Assembly: GCA_038501195.1 (NCBI GenBank) | Contig: JBBPUQ010000004.1 | Span: 2,790,001 to 2,854,000 of the forward strand | DNA: 64,000 nt | DNA from: Nemania diffusa | Taxonomy: Eukaryota; Ascomycota; Sordariomycetes; Xylariales; Xylariaceae | Direction: 5' to 3' | Shown: positions 24,629 through 35,708 of the stretch, one piece after another | Numbering within the stretch: position 1 is the first letter of the stretch | How the letters are laid out: every line of letters begins with the position of its first letter | Made by a program: the position numbers and the translations under genes | Notes under the pieces: model-generated | What the model was told of the DNA's origin: nothing | The model's input: the letters and a program-made list of their open reading frames with translations, nothing else | Database searches by the model: none

Positions 24629-25469
24629 ATGTCGAAGAAGCAACCAGTTCTAGTTCATTGGCTCTTTATATTTGCTTCCATTATCACCGTAGCTAGTGGG
24701 CTTGGCGTACACCAGATCACGCCTGCTCCTACTCCTGTTCTCCAGGCTCGCAGCCCATCCCAGACAGCCGGGTTCATAAGCAGCAGCCCAAGTCAGTTTG
24801 ATTACCGAATAGTAACACGTAGATATTTAAGCTGATAATTATTGTTTTTTACAGACTCCCCACTAACGTGCGACGGGACATCGACATTTAGCACAGGATT
24901 AAGTAACATCTTTGGATGCTGCGACGCTACTAGTTGCTTCCTTCCAGCTACCTGTGTAACAAGTGACTCGCCGATCTGCGTTTCTGATTGCCCTTATGAC
25001 CAGATCACACGATGGTAAGCGTTGGTGCTCGTCTTCGTCATTAACATACGGCTGTTGACTTAAGGTTTACGAACGGGCGTTTAGCCTTGACACGGCCTCC
25101 CCCTCATGCGCCAAATACATTCTCATGACAGCTGACGATGATCAAAACCCTTATACGAACTTCGTCTGCCTCCAGAGCGCGTCAACAATCCTCGCTTTCG
25201 TTAGCTCCGCTGCCGGCAGTGATGATGGCGACAGTGATGATGGCGGTCCTGATACGGTGGAGTCTTCGGGTGTACCCCTAGGAAGCTCCGTCAGCACGAT
25301 GTCGAATAGCAATAGCAGCAACAATAGCAACGGCGGCTTGACCGAGGATCAGAAGATAGAATTAGGGGTCGGCCTAAGTATACCACTAGCGGCACTGATC
25401 GTCGCCATTTTGGCATGGGTTTGGCCACGGCGCCAGAAATATAAGAGCTTGCCTAGAGCAAACCCTTAG
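24629..25469 (+). CDS. Secreted/type I membrane Cys-rich protein, model uncertain
   Basis: The start is the ATG at 24629 (MSKKQ). Exon 1 (24629-24791) encodes a signal peptide. Exon 2 (24855-25014) encodes a Cys-rich ectodomain (CDG, GCCDATSC, CVSDCP). Exon 3 (25065-25469) encodes CAKYIL, a Ser/Asn/Asp-rich stalk, one membrane helix (GLSIPLAALIVAILAWVW) and a short basic tail. This is the layout of many fungal wall-sensor-like proteins of unknown function. With the obvious second intron (25015-25064) exon 3 is read in the wrong frame and stops early. Frame is kept only if the donor is the GTAACA inside exon 2, giving a 108-nt intron and losing three Cys, or if one base differs. The ectodomain and membrane helix are clear, but whether the gene is intact is not. 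Confidence 0.6.
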
Positions 25470-26246
25470 TAAGGCTCCTGTTTGTCTGTGAATATGTATT
25501 AAGCGTATATACGGGTGGTCAGGGGCTATGTTATGAAAGTTACAATATAGAAGAGATGTAGACTATGTTAATCTTAGCTTCTTCTTACAAGATTATAACT
25601 TGGGAGGGTATGAGCCTACGGAAGTAAGGAGGTTAATAGTTAGTTCTACTTCAGGGTTAGTTCATGTAAGCAGTGAAACCCGCTTCGGCGTTGAGGTTTG
25701 CTTGAAAGGAGCTGAGTTATTTATTAGCAAACTCTGCTAATATGCGGAGAACGGGGGATATAGCTGTTCTAGTTCAAACACAGAGCTGTATACCCTCGAC
25801 AATAGACCTATTATTCTAGGGAGAAATATTGATAAGACCGGTGAATAATTTCTTGTCAACATCTCCATCATGCATGCAATCGTTTTTTATATAATAATAT
25901 ATATATTTACTTAATTGATTTATTGCTTCGTTTGCTATTTGCAAATCTTAAAAACTAAAAAAACTAAAAACAAAAGTCGGAGAAAAATAGGTTTGTCGGT
26001 ATTGGTATACCTAGCCCTCCCTAGGGCGCGGCAACCTTATTCTATGGATATTCCGCTAGCTTAATGCAGTAATCGGTCAATGCATGTATATTTGAGGCGT
26101 TGGTATGACTTATCACAATAAAAAATAGATATACGTAGGCTATATGTATATATATACATGTGGAAATCGGTTAAACTATGAAATAGTACCTTTCGATGTC
26201 AGCCTCATTTGTGACTCATTTACATATCAAATCACTCAAGCTAAAT
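25470..26246. other. Intergenic region
   Basis: No gene seen. A+T-rich patches are present around 25880-25980. An in-frame upstream ATG for the next gene exists at 26196, but 26247 is preferred. Confidence 0.45.
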
Positions 26247-26996
26247 ATGGACGACTTCCCGCCTCATCCTCCAGTTCGAAAATACGACATCAGAGAGGCT
26301 AACAAGGATGACCTGGACAGCATCACCCAAATCCATATAGACGGGTTCTTGGAGGAGCCCATGGATAATTACTGCTATCCTGATCGATTCAAGTACGTAG
26401 AAGACTACTTCATATGGCTGAGAAAGGAGTATGAGTACTACCTGGACAACTCGAACAAATACCTGGTCCATGTCGCGGTACCTGCAGAGCACGCCGCAGC
26501 AGTCCGACATGCGCCGTCTAAGCCAATGGCTCTCGCTGTTTGGAACATTGATGTGCTGGTGAACGCACCCCAACTAGGCAAGACCCCCATTAATTCGGTT
26601 TAGTTTACGAGCACGCGCCTAACTCTTCTGTCAGACCGTGGCCTAGGCCAACGAAAGGACGCGAATAAAAAACACGTCAAAGCCTTCATACAGGTGGCCA
26701 GCAAACGCTATATGCCTCATGGGCTTTTTCATAAATGGGGCGAGGAGCAAATCACGCTCTCTGTGCTTACGGTTCTTCCGGATTTCAGACGCCAAGGCGT
26801 TGCCACGATGATGGTACGTTGGGGGGCCAGTGCGGCGTCTGAGAAAGGTTGGCCTTTAACTCTCTGCGCAAGCCCAATGGGACAGCTCCTCTATGACCAC
26901 CTTAAGTTTGAGCTCATAGGTACCGAGGTCATTCAAGCTGAGGACGAAGAAGGCTCATTCTCCAGCTCTGCCATGGTACTGTACCCTACTAATTAA
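26247..26996 (+). CDS. GNAT-family N-acetyltransferase with a GC-AG intron (230 residues)
   Basis: Exons 26247-26577 and 26635-26996 sum to 693 nt. The intron 26578-26634 starts with GC in the context AG|GCAAGA, the known consensus of GC-AG introns, and ends CTGTCAG. The only nearby GT donor would lead straight to a stop. The N-terminal part (VRKYDIREANKDDLDSITQI) is the typical first strand and helix of GNAT enzymes. Motif A is clear in exon 2: LSVLTVLPDFRRQGVATMMV, with the acetyl-CoA-binding R-x-x-G-x-A. It ends with a GTEVIQAEDEEGSF-type strand. It transfers acetyl from acetyl-CoA to an amine; the substrate cannot be told. Initiation at 26196 would add 17 residues. Confidence 0.82.
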
Positions 26997-27180
26997 GAGT
27001 TGGCCATGTACTCGGCGATGAATTATGTAAAAAGTAAAAAATCAGTGATTTACAGATAAATATTATAAAAAAGAATATACAAAGGTCTAGAAATTGAGGG
27101 CTCAAAAGCCTTAAAATAAAAACCTCTATGCCATAACCGGCGTTCATCATTATTCAAATATCGTTGATTTGTAATTAAAC

Positions 27181-27268
27181 TGTCACGGAACAGAACTGCA
27201 AAGCTAAACCACAACAGTACTGCAAAGCAAGACGTTGTCAGGGTTCGAACGTTGACCGGACCGTGACA
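27181..27268. repeat. 88-bp element with 8-bp terminal inverted repeats
   Basis: It begins TGTCACGG and ends CCGTGACA, a perfect 8-bp inverted repeat, and ends one base before the stop codon of the caspase-like gene. Inside are two similar copies of CTGCAAAGC and the string GGGTTCGAAC, which resembles the T-arm/B-box of a tRNA. No target-site duplication is evident. It could be a MITE, a tiny LTR remnant or chance. Confidence 0.4.
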
Positions 27269-28065
27269 CTATACGCGTCGTGGGCTTACCACAATCGGCC
27301 GCTGTTGTACGGTTGGTGGTGGTGCAATGAGATGTTTCACACTAACAGGCCCAGCTCGAAGGGATTTACTAGCCATGATGCGATTGATAGCTTCAACCCA
27401 GTGGCCTGGAGTTCCTCTGAATGTCTCCTCCCAATTATTGCGCCGATCTCTCAGAGCCTGCTCTAAACATGCGGCGAAGCCAGCGAGATAACCCCATCCC
27501 GTAGTTTTATACTCTGGCACGGCCATCATGACTTGCTTGATGTGAGCCTCGTAGTTTGCGCGTGAAGGCATCGGGTACCGCATTGCTGCACCAGCATGGC
27601 AGCAATTAAGGATAGTGAGCACATCGCACCGAACGTTGATAACTGCGTTGGCGATCTCTCCCCAATGCATTCGCTGTCCAGCGTTGCTAAATCCGCCTTA
27701 GTCGTGCCAGGATAGCAAAATGTACTACGGATTATAGATTTTACTCACTTGGAAAGGACTAAAGTGCCATCTCTTGCCTTGCCCCCGTGTCCTTGGTAGT
27801 ACAGTATAATCAAGGTGCTGCTAGATGGCTGCGCAAGGCTAACAAGCTTAGCCTGCAGCTGGCTAGAGAATCCGCTTCTCTTATGAGCATCGTTAGGTTT
27901 ACAATTGGACCCGACGTGGTACCCATATTGTCGAAAAGCACCTAGAACCATGTAGAATTCCTGGTTTGCATCACGCACAGGACCATGTCCGGGACGATGG
28001 ATGTAGTCTTCCCAGACTAATCCTCTCACTTCGACTCTCTGATAAGGGGATCCTCGCGGCCGCAT
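27269..28065 (-). CDS. Caspase-like (peptidase C14 superfamily) protein, 244 residues
   Basis: Exons 28065-27749 and 27686-27269 sum to 735 nt (donor GTGAGT, acceptor TTTAG). The p20-like fold is seen from LVWEDY and FYMVLGAFRQYGYHV to the catalytic His in LIILYYQGHGG. After the intron come W-E-I and the catalytic Cys in VLTILNCCHAGAAMR, where families usually have D-C-C-H/Y-A-G, so the preceding Asp is Asn here. A fungal-type tail with TGWGYLAGFAACLEQAL and PVSVKHLI follows. It is short and has no fused NB-ARC, NACHT or repeat domain. The frame ends right at the 88-bp element, and a GTAAGC donor sits seven codons before the stop, so the original 3' end may be lost or spliced further. Possibly a protease in cell death or non-self response, inferred only from the superfamily. 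Confidence 0.75.
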
Positions 28066-30197
28066 GTCCAGAATCTTTATTATGTGAGAGGAATAATATG
28101 ATAAATTTGGGTAGTCAAGGTTTGGGGATGAAGCAAATAATCTAAGACATAGTATATAAGCGCACTCGTGGAGATAGGTCGACCTATTTGTAAAACTAGA
28201 GATGTGCAATAAATGTATATTCAGATCCCAGTTGATTATACTAGTACTACCACATGAAACAGCATCTGTAGGATACGAAATTTTAGCAGCATTAAACCTA
28301 CATATCGGTATCAGAAGGCTTTGAAATGGCACTGGGGCTATGGTCGGTGGCGGTTAATATGGTGCGCGGATAACTGATTTCCGCGCCTCATACATACTCT
28401 ATAGCTGCATGTAGCCGCCCACCTCGCTGTGATTATGTATTAGTAGCATCACATTGGACGACTGTTATTCCTACATAAATAGCACGAGATTCTAAGTCGT
28501 CAGCCAACTAGACTAAACATCAGAGTGTGCGTTGCTTGTGCACTTCTCTAAAAAAATATATATGGAGGTTTCACGACCTACAAGCCAAAAGTGTACTACA
28601 TTCAGCTTCCTACCATTTTCATGATGGGGTTGTCTACACAAATCACCCCTGACAGAGCGTTAGAAGGGTTGGTCCCGGAGCAGATAATAGGCCTATCATA
28701 GCTCGGGAAAATGTTAGTGAGGGGTAGACGGTTATGTGCACAATAGTCGTCATCTCTTCTAATACAGTCCATAGGGCTAGATCCAGTGCTTAAGCGCGGT
28801 GTGTGCCTTGTTGTGGGCGTGAATAAGGCAGAGCTCCCATCTATTTCTTGTCCGGCTTAATTTGATTTCTTTGACTTAATTTATTGAGCTTCAGAGTTCT
28901 TTAAACGGTCCCCGGTTTCGCAAGTATGTAGTTACTAAGTGGTTCTCATTTTCTTCCCTCTGCTTTGATCTCGTGTGAGGGGTTGACTTCTGGCAGCGTT
29001 GACTTGTGACAGGACGTGTGGGACGTTTATGTAAATGATTGTCTGTTCCAGTTAGAGCTGGTTTAGTCTGTATTGTATCTAGTCCTCGGAGAATTCGTGG
29101 ATAGGTTGCTGTTATCTAGTGCTGCAGATGCTTGACTTCTGCTTATGAAGTAATGCGACGAATACTAAAGCGCGACTCTACGTCACCATATTGTAGGTGG
29201 TCTATTAAGATGTTAAAAATTATTGTTTTGTTTTTTTTAAAAAACCACTCATTTTACAGCCAATTACTGCAAAATATCTACACACACAGAATGTTCATGT
29301 GCAGCCTATATTGATGGCATAGTCTCAATTGTGCAGAAGTACATAAAAAGATCTAGCACGGTTGATAGGCTATTTGAAAACTCATAAATGGGACTCAATT
29401 GACAATAATACACTCGATTTAATCCCTTTACAGTACAAAACATGGGTCATTTGTTCCTGCAACATCGACTTCACATTTACAAGAGAAATTCTGTCGGCTA
29501 GGAGTATCAGTGAATATTTACCTATGATAGCATATGTGACTTGTTTATCTCGAGTTCACGATGTTATTACATATTACCTATTACCCAGTCGTACAGATCA
29601 GATAGGCAAAACACTCCTCTGCCAGGAACGAGTCTCCCAACACTACTAGCAGCGAGTATATTGCAAGGATCAAGTGCACAACAATCGATCCATTTCAATC
29701 AATTCCTGATAATCAGGTTGAAGAATTAGATCAGGTGGCGACATATGACATGCCTAGTGTCAAGACTTTTTTATCTAGACTAGGCTAGGTAACTTGATAC
29801 CTAGGTCGTAGGCTGTTGGGCGTGGTAGGTAGCGTAGCGCCCCACTAACTTTAGCCGCTAACTCATGGTTCGCGGTTTGTTTCCTGAAGTGGTAGTTTAT
29901 AAATCACTTATCTCATCATGGGATTATCAATTGACCAGCCGCGATGACCTCTGCATTCAAGATGCATGTCCGTATCTTAACGGTCTCCTTGGGGTGACTA
30001 AATGGCGGGTTTTTGATTAATCGAATACCTGGCAAGAATGTTTAGGAAGTAGTATATATATGAGGGACTACGCTGTTCTTAATCGGTTGGAGAACTATCT
30101 AAACTATCACATAACGCGCTTCTCTCATCCTGATAACTAGCCCCTTTACCAGCAGACCAGCAATCCTCCTTGTTCACGCGAGAACACCCATAGTACA
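28066..30197. other. Intergenic region of about 2.1 kb, no gene called
   Basis: Short frames at 29132-29314 and 29362-29649 have no recognisable family and unbiased codon use. The caspase-like frame is open upstream to 28332, but the ATG at 28065 fits the domain start better. The last part holds the promoter of the NmrA-like gene. Confidence 0.45.
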
Positions 30198-31220
30198 ATG
30201 GCGAAGATAGCAATTGTCGGCGCATCCGGTAAACTGGGCGGTGCCACGCTCGCTGCTCTTCTGACGCACAAGCTCGCGCTGCCTGAGGACATCGTCGCCC
30301 TGACATCGTCGACGCCAGACTCGCAGACCTGGGCCAAACTAGCCGCAGCCGGCGTGCAAGTCCGCCACGCGCGGTTCGAAGAGCCCGAGACGTTCGCGCG
30401 CGCCCTCGAAGGCGTGGAGAGGTTCTTCCTCGTCTCGACGCCGAACATCGCGCTCGATTTTGGCGTCGCGATGGACTTCGACGGCACCGCCACCGCAGCT
30501 GACGCCGCCGCCGGAAACAGAGGGCGCGAGAGCCACCACAAGGGCGCCATCGACGCGGCCGTGGGGGCTGGCGTGAAGTGGATCGTGTACTCGAGCCTGG
30601 CCTACGCGTTCTCGCCCTCCGCCGGAGAGGGGGGCCTGGGAAGCACGAGCAAGGCGGGCGTGATGCGCGCGCACCTGCGCACCGAGGCGTATCTCCGCGC
30701 CCTGCACGGCAGCGTCGGCGTCACGATCCTGCGCGAGGGGCTGTACAACGAGTCCTGGCCACTGTACCTCGGGAGCTACGACGCCGGCCACGCGCGCGGC
30801 GAGCGGGACGTCGTGCCGCTGGCCGGCGACGGAGGGATCTCCTGGTCGGCTATCCACGACCTCGGCGTTGCGAGCGCGCTCGTGCTCGCCTCCGGCGATG
30901 GAGAGTTCGTGGGCAGGACGTTTTACTTGTCCACGCGCCCCGCGACCGCGAAGACGGTCGCGGAGATCGCCCGGCTCGTAGGGAAGGCCAGGGGGAGGGA
31001 GGTCGAGGTTAAGATTGTCGGGCGTCAGGAGCACGAGAGGTATTATGTTGAGGAACGCGGGATGCCGAGACCTAACGTTGAGTGGTGGGCTGGCACGTAC
31101 GAGGCGCTTGAGGCTGGAGAGGCCCTTGTTAACGACCCGATGCTAGAGAAGCTATTAGATCGCGTTGGACTGAAGCCGATCTCGGTGGAGGAGACTGTTG
31201 CTACTATGGTTAAGGGGTAG
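30198..31220 (+). CDS. NmrA-like NAD(P)-binding oxidoreductase (atypical SDR), 340 residues
   Basis: Single exon, clearly GC-richer at codon third positions than its neighbours. The N-terminus MAKIAIVGASGKLGGATLAALL is a Rossmann dinucleotide site of the GASGxLG type (residues 8-14). GVERFFLVSTP, AAVGAGVKWIVYSSLAY, TILREGLYNESW and a C-terminal lid follow, the usual order in NmrA-like or isoflavone-reductase-like proteins. A roughly 25-residue insert rich in Ala/Gly/Asp (around 95-115) separates the NAD-binding strands and is unusual. Such proteins act as NADP(H) sensors or reduce quinones or phenylpropanoid-like substrates; the substrate here is unknown. Confidence 0.85.
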   Translation: MAKIAIVGASGKLGGATLAALLTHKLALPEDIVALTSSTPDSQTWAKLAAAGVQVRHARFEEPETFARALEGVERFFLVSTPNIALDFGVAMDFDGTATAADAAAGNRGRESHHKGAIDAAVGAGVKWIVYSSLAYAFSPSAGEGGLGSTSKAGVMRAHLRTEAYLRALHGSVGVTILREGLYNESWPLYLGSYDAGHARGERDVVPLAGDGGISWSAIHDLGVASALVLASGDGEFVGRTFYLSTRPATAKTVAEIARLVGKARGREVEVKIVGRQEHERYYVEERGMPRPNVEWWAGTYEALEAGEALVNDPMLEKLLDRVGLKPISVEETVATMVKG

Positions 31221-32829
31221 GAGTTTTTGAGGGTTATGTAAGTGGTCTGGGTGGTCGTCTAGGCGGACGGCGTTATGAAAGTCCTGGAAATACGTAATAG
31301 TGTTCAATGAATAATTATGCGGGCGTGATTCGTCAAGTGAGACTCCTTTTCCGATGAAGCATAGACGATTCTTTTATCATAGTGAATTTCACGTTTCATT
31401 TATGTTCATATATAATACCGACTTTGGTAAATGCCCGTGTGGTTGTTCTATGATAATATTGAAAATGCTCAACTTGGTAGTTTGGATTGATATCATGACT
31501 TGGATGCTACGAAGTAGGATCTCTCCCCAGCCTTAACCGTACCAATTTGTATTTAGCAAAATATGGTGTTTCCCTAGCCTAACGGAATTCATGTATAATT
31601 CATTGCTTAACTGCAGCTCCTCAATTCTAGGGCAATTGGCACTAATGGCAACCATGTAACTCTCCAATATATGGATACTTATTTGATTCACTATATAATA
31701 TGTTTTATTTTATTCAACCCTCCTATAAACGTGCTAGGTTCCTAGACATACTAGCCTACAAGATCACACTACTCACTTACTAATATCTAGTACTGTAACA
31801 ACATTGGCCCCTACTTATTATTTACACGCTTATATTGTTATCTAATTACTCAAATAGCTGGTCTTCTTTCTTCTGACCCTCTGTCCTAAAAGAACCCTCC
31901 CTACCCCTCACTGCTCATTCCTTTGCCCTGTAGCCCTCGCCTAGTATCAGGATTCAGAGGTTACCCTAGGGCTACTAGGGCGGCTTTGGGCCGCCCTGGA
32001 GCAGCTAGCTTTAATATGAGATCTTAGTTACGACATCCCTTTAGAAAGCTGTAGAGGGTGAAAGACTAGAATGTAACAAGCCACGGTACGCCATAGACAT
32101 CGGCCTTACGAGACTAGGCAGCTGAAGCTCGGAGAAGGGAGAAACCACGAAGAAAACTAATGACACATACACGAGAGAATAAAGTAATACTTCTCTGATG
32201 AGTCGCAAGACGAATCCTTTTGTGCTCTTTACTGGCTTAAGGATAGAGTAGTCACCTCCTGCCAGTCTCTCTCTGGGTTGGCCATAATAGAGCGTAAGGT
32301 AGAGCGAACCATATAAAGTAAGTATTCAGCGAAAAGATCGAAAATGTCAGAATTATTGTTTGTAACGCAAAAGTTTCGCCTCTCCCTCGATGATTTTTAA
32401 GGGCGGTAAAGCAAGGCAAGACCCATGTAAGGAAGGGAGTTTCCGTGTCAACTACCCGAGGACACACGTAGGACTCGCTGTTAGACAACCGCAATGATAC
32501 TACGGACACAAGATTAACACTGTATGTATAGGGATAGAAAGTTTATCATCGGGTTCGCTTAAAAAGAAGATTAGGACAAGTGATACCCTATCACCTGGGG
32601 GTAAACTAGGCGAGTAAAATTGGAAAACATGACAAAAAAGGCCAGATTTATGCAAAGAGATTCCAAAGTATAAGCTCACCCATATAATGCTTGAGCGGAT
32701 CTATCGAGCAGGTGGATGGTTACCTCAACCTTAGTAGATCTGGGGATCCCTTCGTCCTCTCTGTATGAATACACGCGAGAGAGGGGGGAACACTAAAAGA
32801 TAAATAATCTCTATTACAGAGAAAAATGT
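31221..32829. other. Intergenic region of about 1.6 kb
   Basis: No gene seen. Frames under 90 codons at 31354-31536 and 32252-32509 lack any recognisable feature. Confidence 0.45.
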
Positions 32830-32961
32830 TGATGAGAGTGGGACTCGAACCCACGCGGATTGCTCCACCGCGAATATTGCTCATGATATCTAATACATCG
32901 GATGATGGTATTGTTAATGGTGTTCCTGAACACGGCGCCATAACCACTCGGCCATCTCACC
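32830..32961 (-). tRNA. tRNA-Leu (anticodon CAG) with a 51-nt intron
   Basis: Reading the minus strand gives acceptor GGTGAGA paired to TCTCATC with discriminator A. The D-arm is GCC/GGC, the anticodon stem is CCGTG/CGCGG with loop TTCAGG plus T, a class II variable arm has a GGA/TCC stem, and the T-arm is GTGGG TTCGAGT CCCAC. The intron lies at the canonical place after position 37 (32874-32924), leaving 81 nt mature. The anticodon C34-A35-G36 decodes CTG as leucine. A type II intragenic promoter (A box in the D-arm, B box GGTTCGAGTCC) is present. Confidence 0.88.
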
Positions 32962-33837
32962 ATGTTTTGTGGACTGCAAATGAGCTATTATGTAACAAAG
33001 AGTGTTAGTCAGCAGGAAAGTAACTAGAAATTTTATATCCGTAAAGAATTCAATCATTATCAATTACACTTACAATATACCTGTGTATATTCATTTATTT
33101 TGACTTACTTTTTGAGCCGTAGTTGAGTAGGGAAGCTCTATTTCCGACTTTGCTAGTGTAGTAGAGTATACGTAACATGCCTGATGATCCTATCTAATCT
33201 TAAATGGAGAACTAGTCTATTGATCACCTCCATTCGGCGATAATGAGACAGGCTGCTTAACTATAATCTGTGAGATCTTGGTTGTTGCCTAGTTAATAAG
33301 TGTGTTCTGGGGTGAAATCTAGTGTAGCTAATAAGACAGGTTTATGGTGCCACCACTCGTTAGGTTTCTAACTGTATGTGTGCGTGCAGCGCAAATTTTA
33401 ACGAGGTAGGATGAAATCCACAATGCTGTCTCTGAACTACGCCGCCTTATAGCATAACAATACCGGGGTGAATGCCACAGAATCCATTTTATAGACTCCC
33501 TTACAAGTTGAGTAAAGGGGCCAAGACTATCTATCAGATTAATCATTAAAAAGCAAAGGACGGTGAAAAAGAAGATGAAGAACAGCTTAATTGTAAGCGC
33601 CCTTTAATTTCTCTTCTTTCTTCCCTTTCTTCTTCTCCTACACATAAGAACAAATTGCAGTATTGTAATAGGGCCAGTAGCGGAGTTATGAGGTTTCAAG
33701 TGCCTCATCTCATCAGTCGATCTACTATCTGTCTCCTGCTAACCCCCTTCGCCTAATCTGTAACGATCGAGGTCAACTTAACATGAGGAGTTAATTGTGC
33801 AGTAATCACTCAATATGTACCATCTTCAAGACCAGAT
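32962..33837. other. Intergenic region
   Basis: No gene seen. A pyrimidine-rich run lies around 33601-33642. The rest is ordinary sequence between the tRNA and a convergent hypothetical gene. Confidence 0.4.
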
Positions 33838-34488
33838 CTAACTATGTGCGCGGCGCCGCGTGCTGATCCAACAGAAGACATGCCCAAGGAACCCCTTCCA
33901 TCGTTTATAGTCACGCCTGAACATCGTTCCAATAAGCTGTTGTGCACGGGCCATTTCTGATGAAGAGCAGTGTGTTATTGGTTTAAATGAACTCTTGTAT
34001 CCGGATACAATAGAATTGAAGTGTCTTTGTACCGCAAGGCCGCTTCGGAACTGCTGTTCCTTCTCGGTATTGGGGCGAATCCTGCCCTTCCCATGATGAT
34101 CCTCAAGTACTTCAAACAACCCTAAGAAGGTATTTAAATCGTGGTGAAGTCTCCCAGCAATTTCGGTGATTCTATCGGACCCGGAGAAATATTCGCCATG
34201 GCTGCCAATCCATTCTGTGAATATGACCATACTCACTGGAGAACTGCTGACTCCTCGTAGGGCCTGTCCGTCGTCCCAATGCTCATACTCATCCTCATAT
34301 CGATCATCGAGTCCTGGCGTAGAGTATGAAGGTAGAGAAGCAGTCGAATCGATACTAATGCGGGCTCTCAGTTGACGCTTACGTTCCTCCCAGGTCCTAC
34401 TATCTGTCGATAGGGATCCTAGATAAGTATCGCCAGGATAGGGGGTTAATGGCTGCTGATAACCTGGCTGGTACGACATGGTTGTCAT
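33838..34488 (-). CDS. Hypothetical protein, 216 residues
   Basis: Not recognised. Single open frame starting MTTMSYQPGYQQP. Residues 1-75 are Tyr/Pro/Ser-rich and acidic (YEDEYEHWDDG) and probably disordered. Residues 85-216 look folded and helical (EIAGRLHHDLNTFLGLFEVL, LAVQRHFNSIVSGYKSSF) and end with a basic stretch, ISTRRRAHS. The helical C-half resembles fungal NLR-accessory N-termini only in a general way, and I assign no family. Stop and start both look natural and no intron is needed. Could be an orphan gene. Confidence 0.5.
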   Translation of the reverse strand: MTTMSYQPGYQQPLTPYPGDTYLGSLSTDSRTWEERKRQLRARISIDSTASLPSYSTPGLDDRYEDEYEHWDDGQALRGVSSSPVSMVIFTEWIGSHGEYFSGSDRITEIAGRLHHDLNTFLGLFEVLEDHHGKGRIRPNTEKEQQFRSGLAVQRHFNSIVSGYKSSFKPITHCSSSEMARAQQLIGTMFRRDYKRWKGFLGHVFCWISTRRRAHS

Positions 34489-35708
34489 AAAAGCCTGGAG
34501 TGTTTTGCGTGAAACGAAGAGCGGTAGGAAGTAGTGTACTAAGCTGACGTCGTTGGTGTCTAGTTATGCACACTTCCAAGGCCACTGTCCGTTGATTGCA
34601 AGCTATTGATAGCTAAATAAGCGTCGTGAGTATTGCAATTTTTGTCACAGGGTGATACACAGATGCCAGCTCAATATATTAATTCCAGGAGGGACGAGAC
34701 TTACATGTTTGCTGGAGTATGTCCTCCGGTATCCCGGCGATACGGGGTAAGGTGCGTAAGGGGATCGCATATAGAAAGAAGCGATACGTGCCGGGGCTTC
34801 CATGATAAAATGGCAGCTGCTGACGAAATCTGAGTTTCAGTCCATATCAGGGGATTGCATTGAGGTTCATGAATGTAGAGTGTATATCTACTCTAGGAAA
34901 GCGATTGTGTAATTAATAACTTAAGGGATAGAGAAGTCACCCTAGTTAGATTGTCACGTTATTCTGCGACGGGCGGGAACACGGGAACTCAACTCACATT
35001 GAGGCTTAAAAAGGCAGCCTGTGAGATAACACCTTTTATATTATTCCCTTCTTCTGCGCATGAGCATCTAGATGGACGTTGTTAATACGCTCCCTAAGTT
35101 TGGCGCGGCTAGTAGAGATAATAGGAGAACCCCCAGCGAGAAAGTCCGGGGGGGGGGGATGTAATGGGTGGAAATGGTCATCAGTTCGGGGTCGATACTA
35201 GATAGAATAGACAAGATACACCTTCATTCCATAAAGCATAGGTACCTACTCAATCCAAGTAAATAAATAATGCGTGTGTGCCCTTACCTCTTTTCTGTGC
35301 CCCCTTTTTTTCTCACTTATCACTGTTGTTTTCATTTGTGGCGGCGACACAGTGCCTTTCTAGACAGATCATATTCGATTTCTCTGCAAAACACGGAGAA
35401 TACATTATTTTTCGTGTCATCAAAAACAAATATCTGTGCTGCCTGAAGCCTTCCCTTTGAAGCGTTCCCTTGAGTCCTTAGCATGGATCGATTGGCCTGA
35501 AGGCAACAACAAGCAGAGCTACCTACCTACCTATATAATATAGTGCTGATAGTACACGTAGGGAGTGTGATAGGCTCTCACGTGAGGTACCTAGAACTAC
35601 TTAGGTGCCCCGCAGATTAACCCCTGGTACGGGGTACCTATTCTGTATAGACAGGCGGGGCTGTTTATCAACACCCCGGACCTATTCGATCTATTCAATG
35701 TGATAGAA
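34489..35708. other. Intergenic region of about 1.2 kb with an 11-G run
   Basis: No gene seen. An uninterrupted run of 11 G bases lies at 35148-35158. Short palindromes such as GGTACC and CCTAGG cluster at about 35590-35640, upstream of the reductase gene. Confidence 0.45.

Noticed and set aside
30339..31034. 231-codon minus-strand frame opposite the NmrA-like gene
   Set aside because: Arg/Ala/Gly/Pro-rich shadow frame caused by high GC in the true gene on the plus strand.
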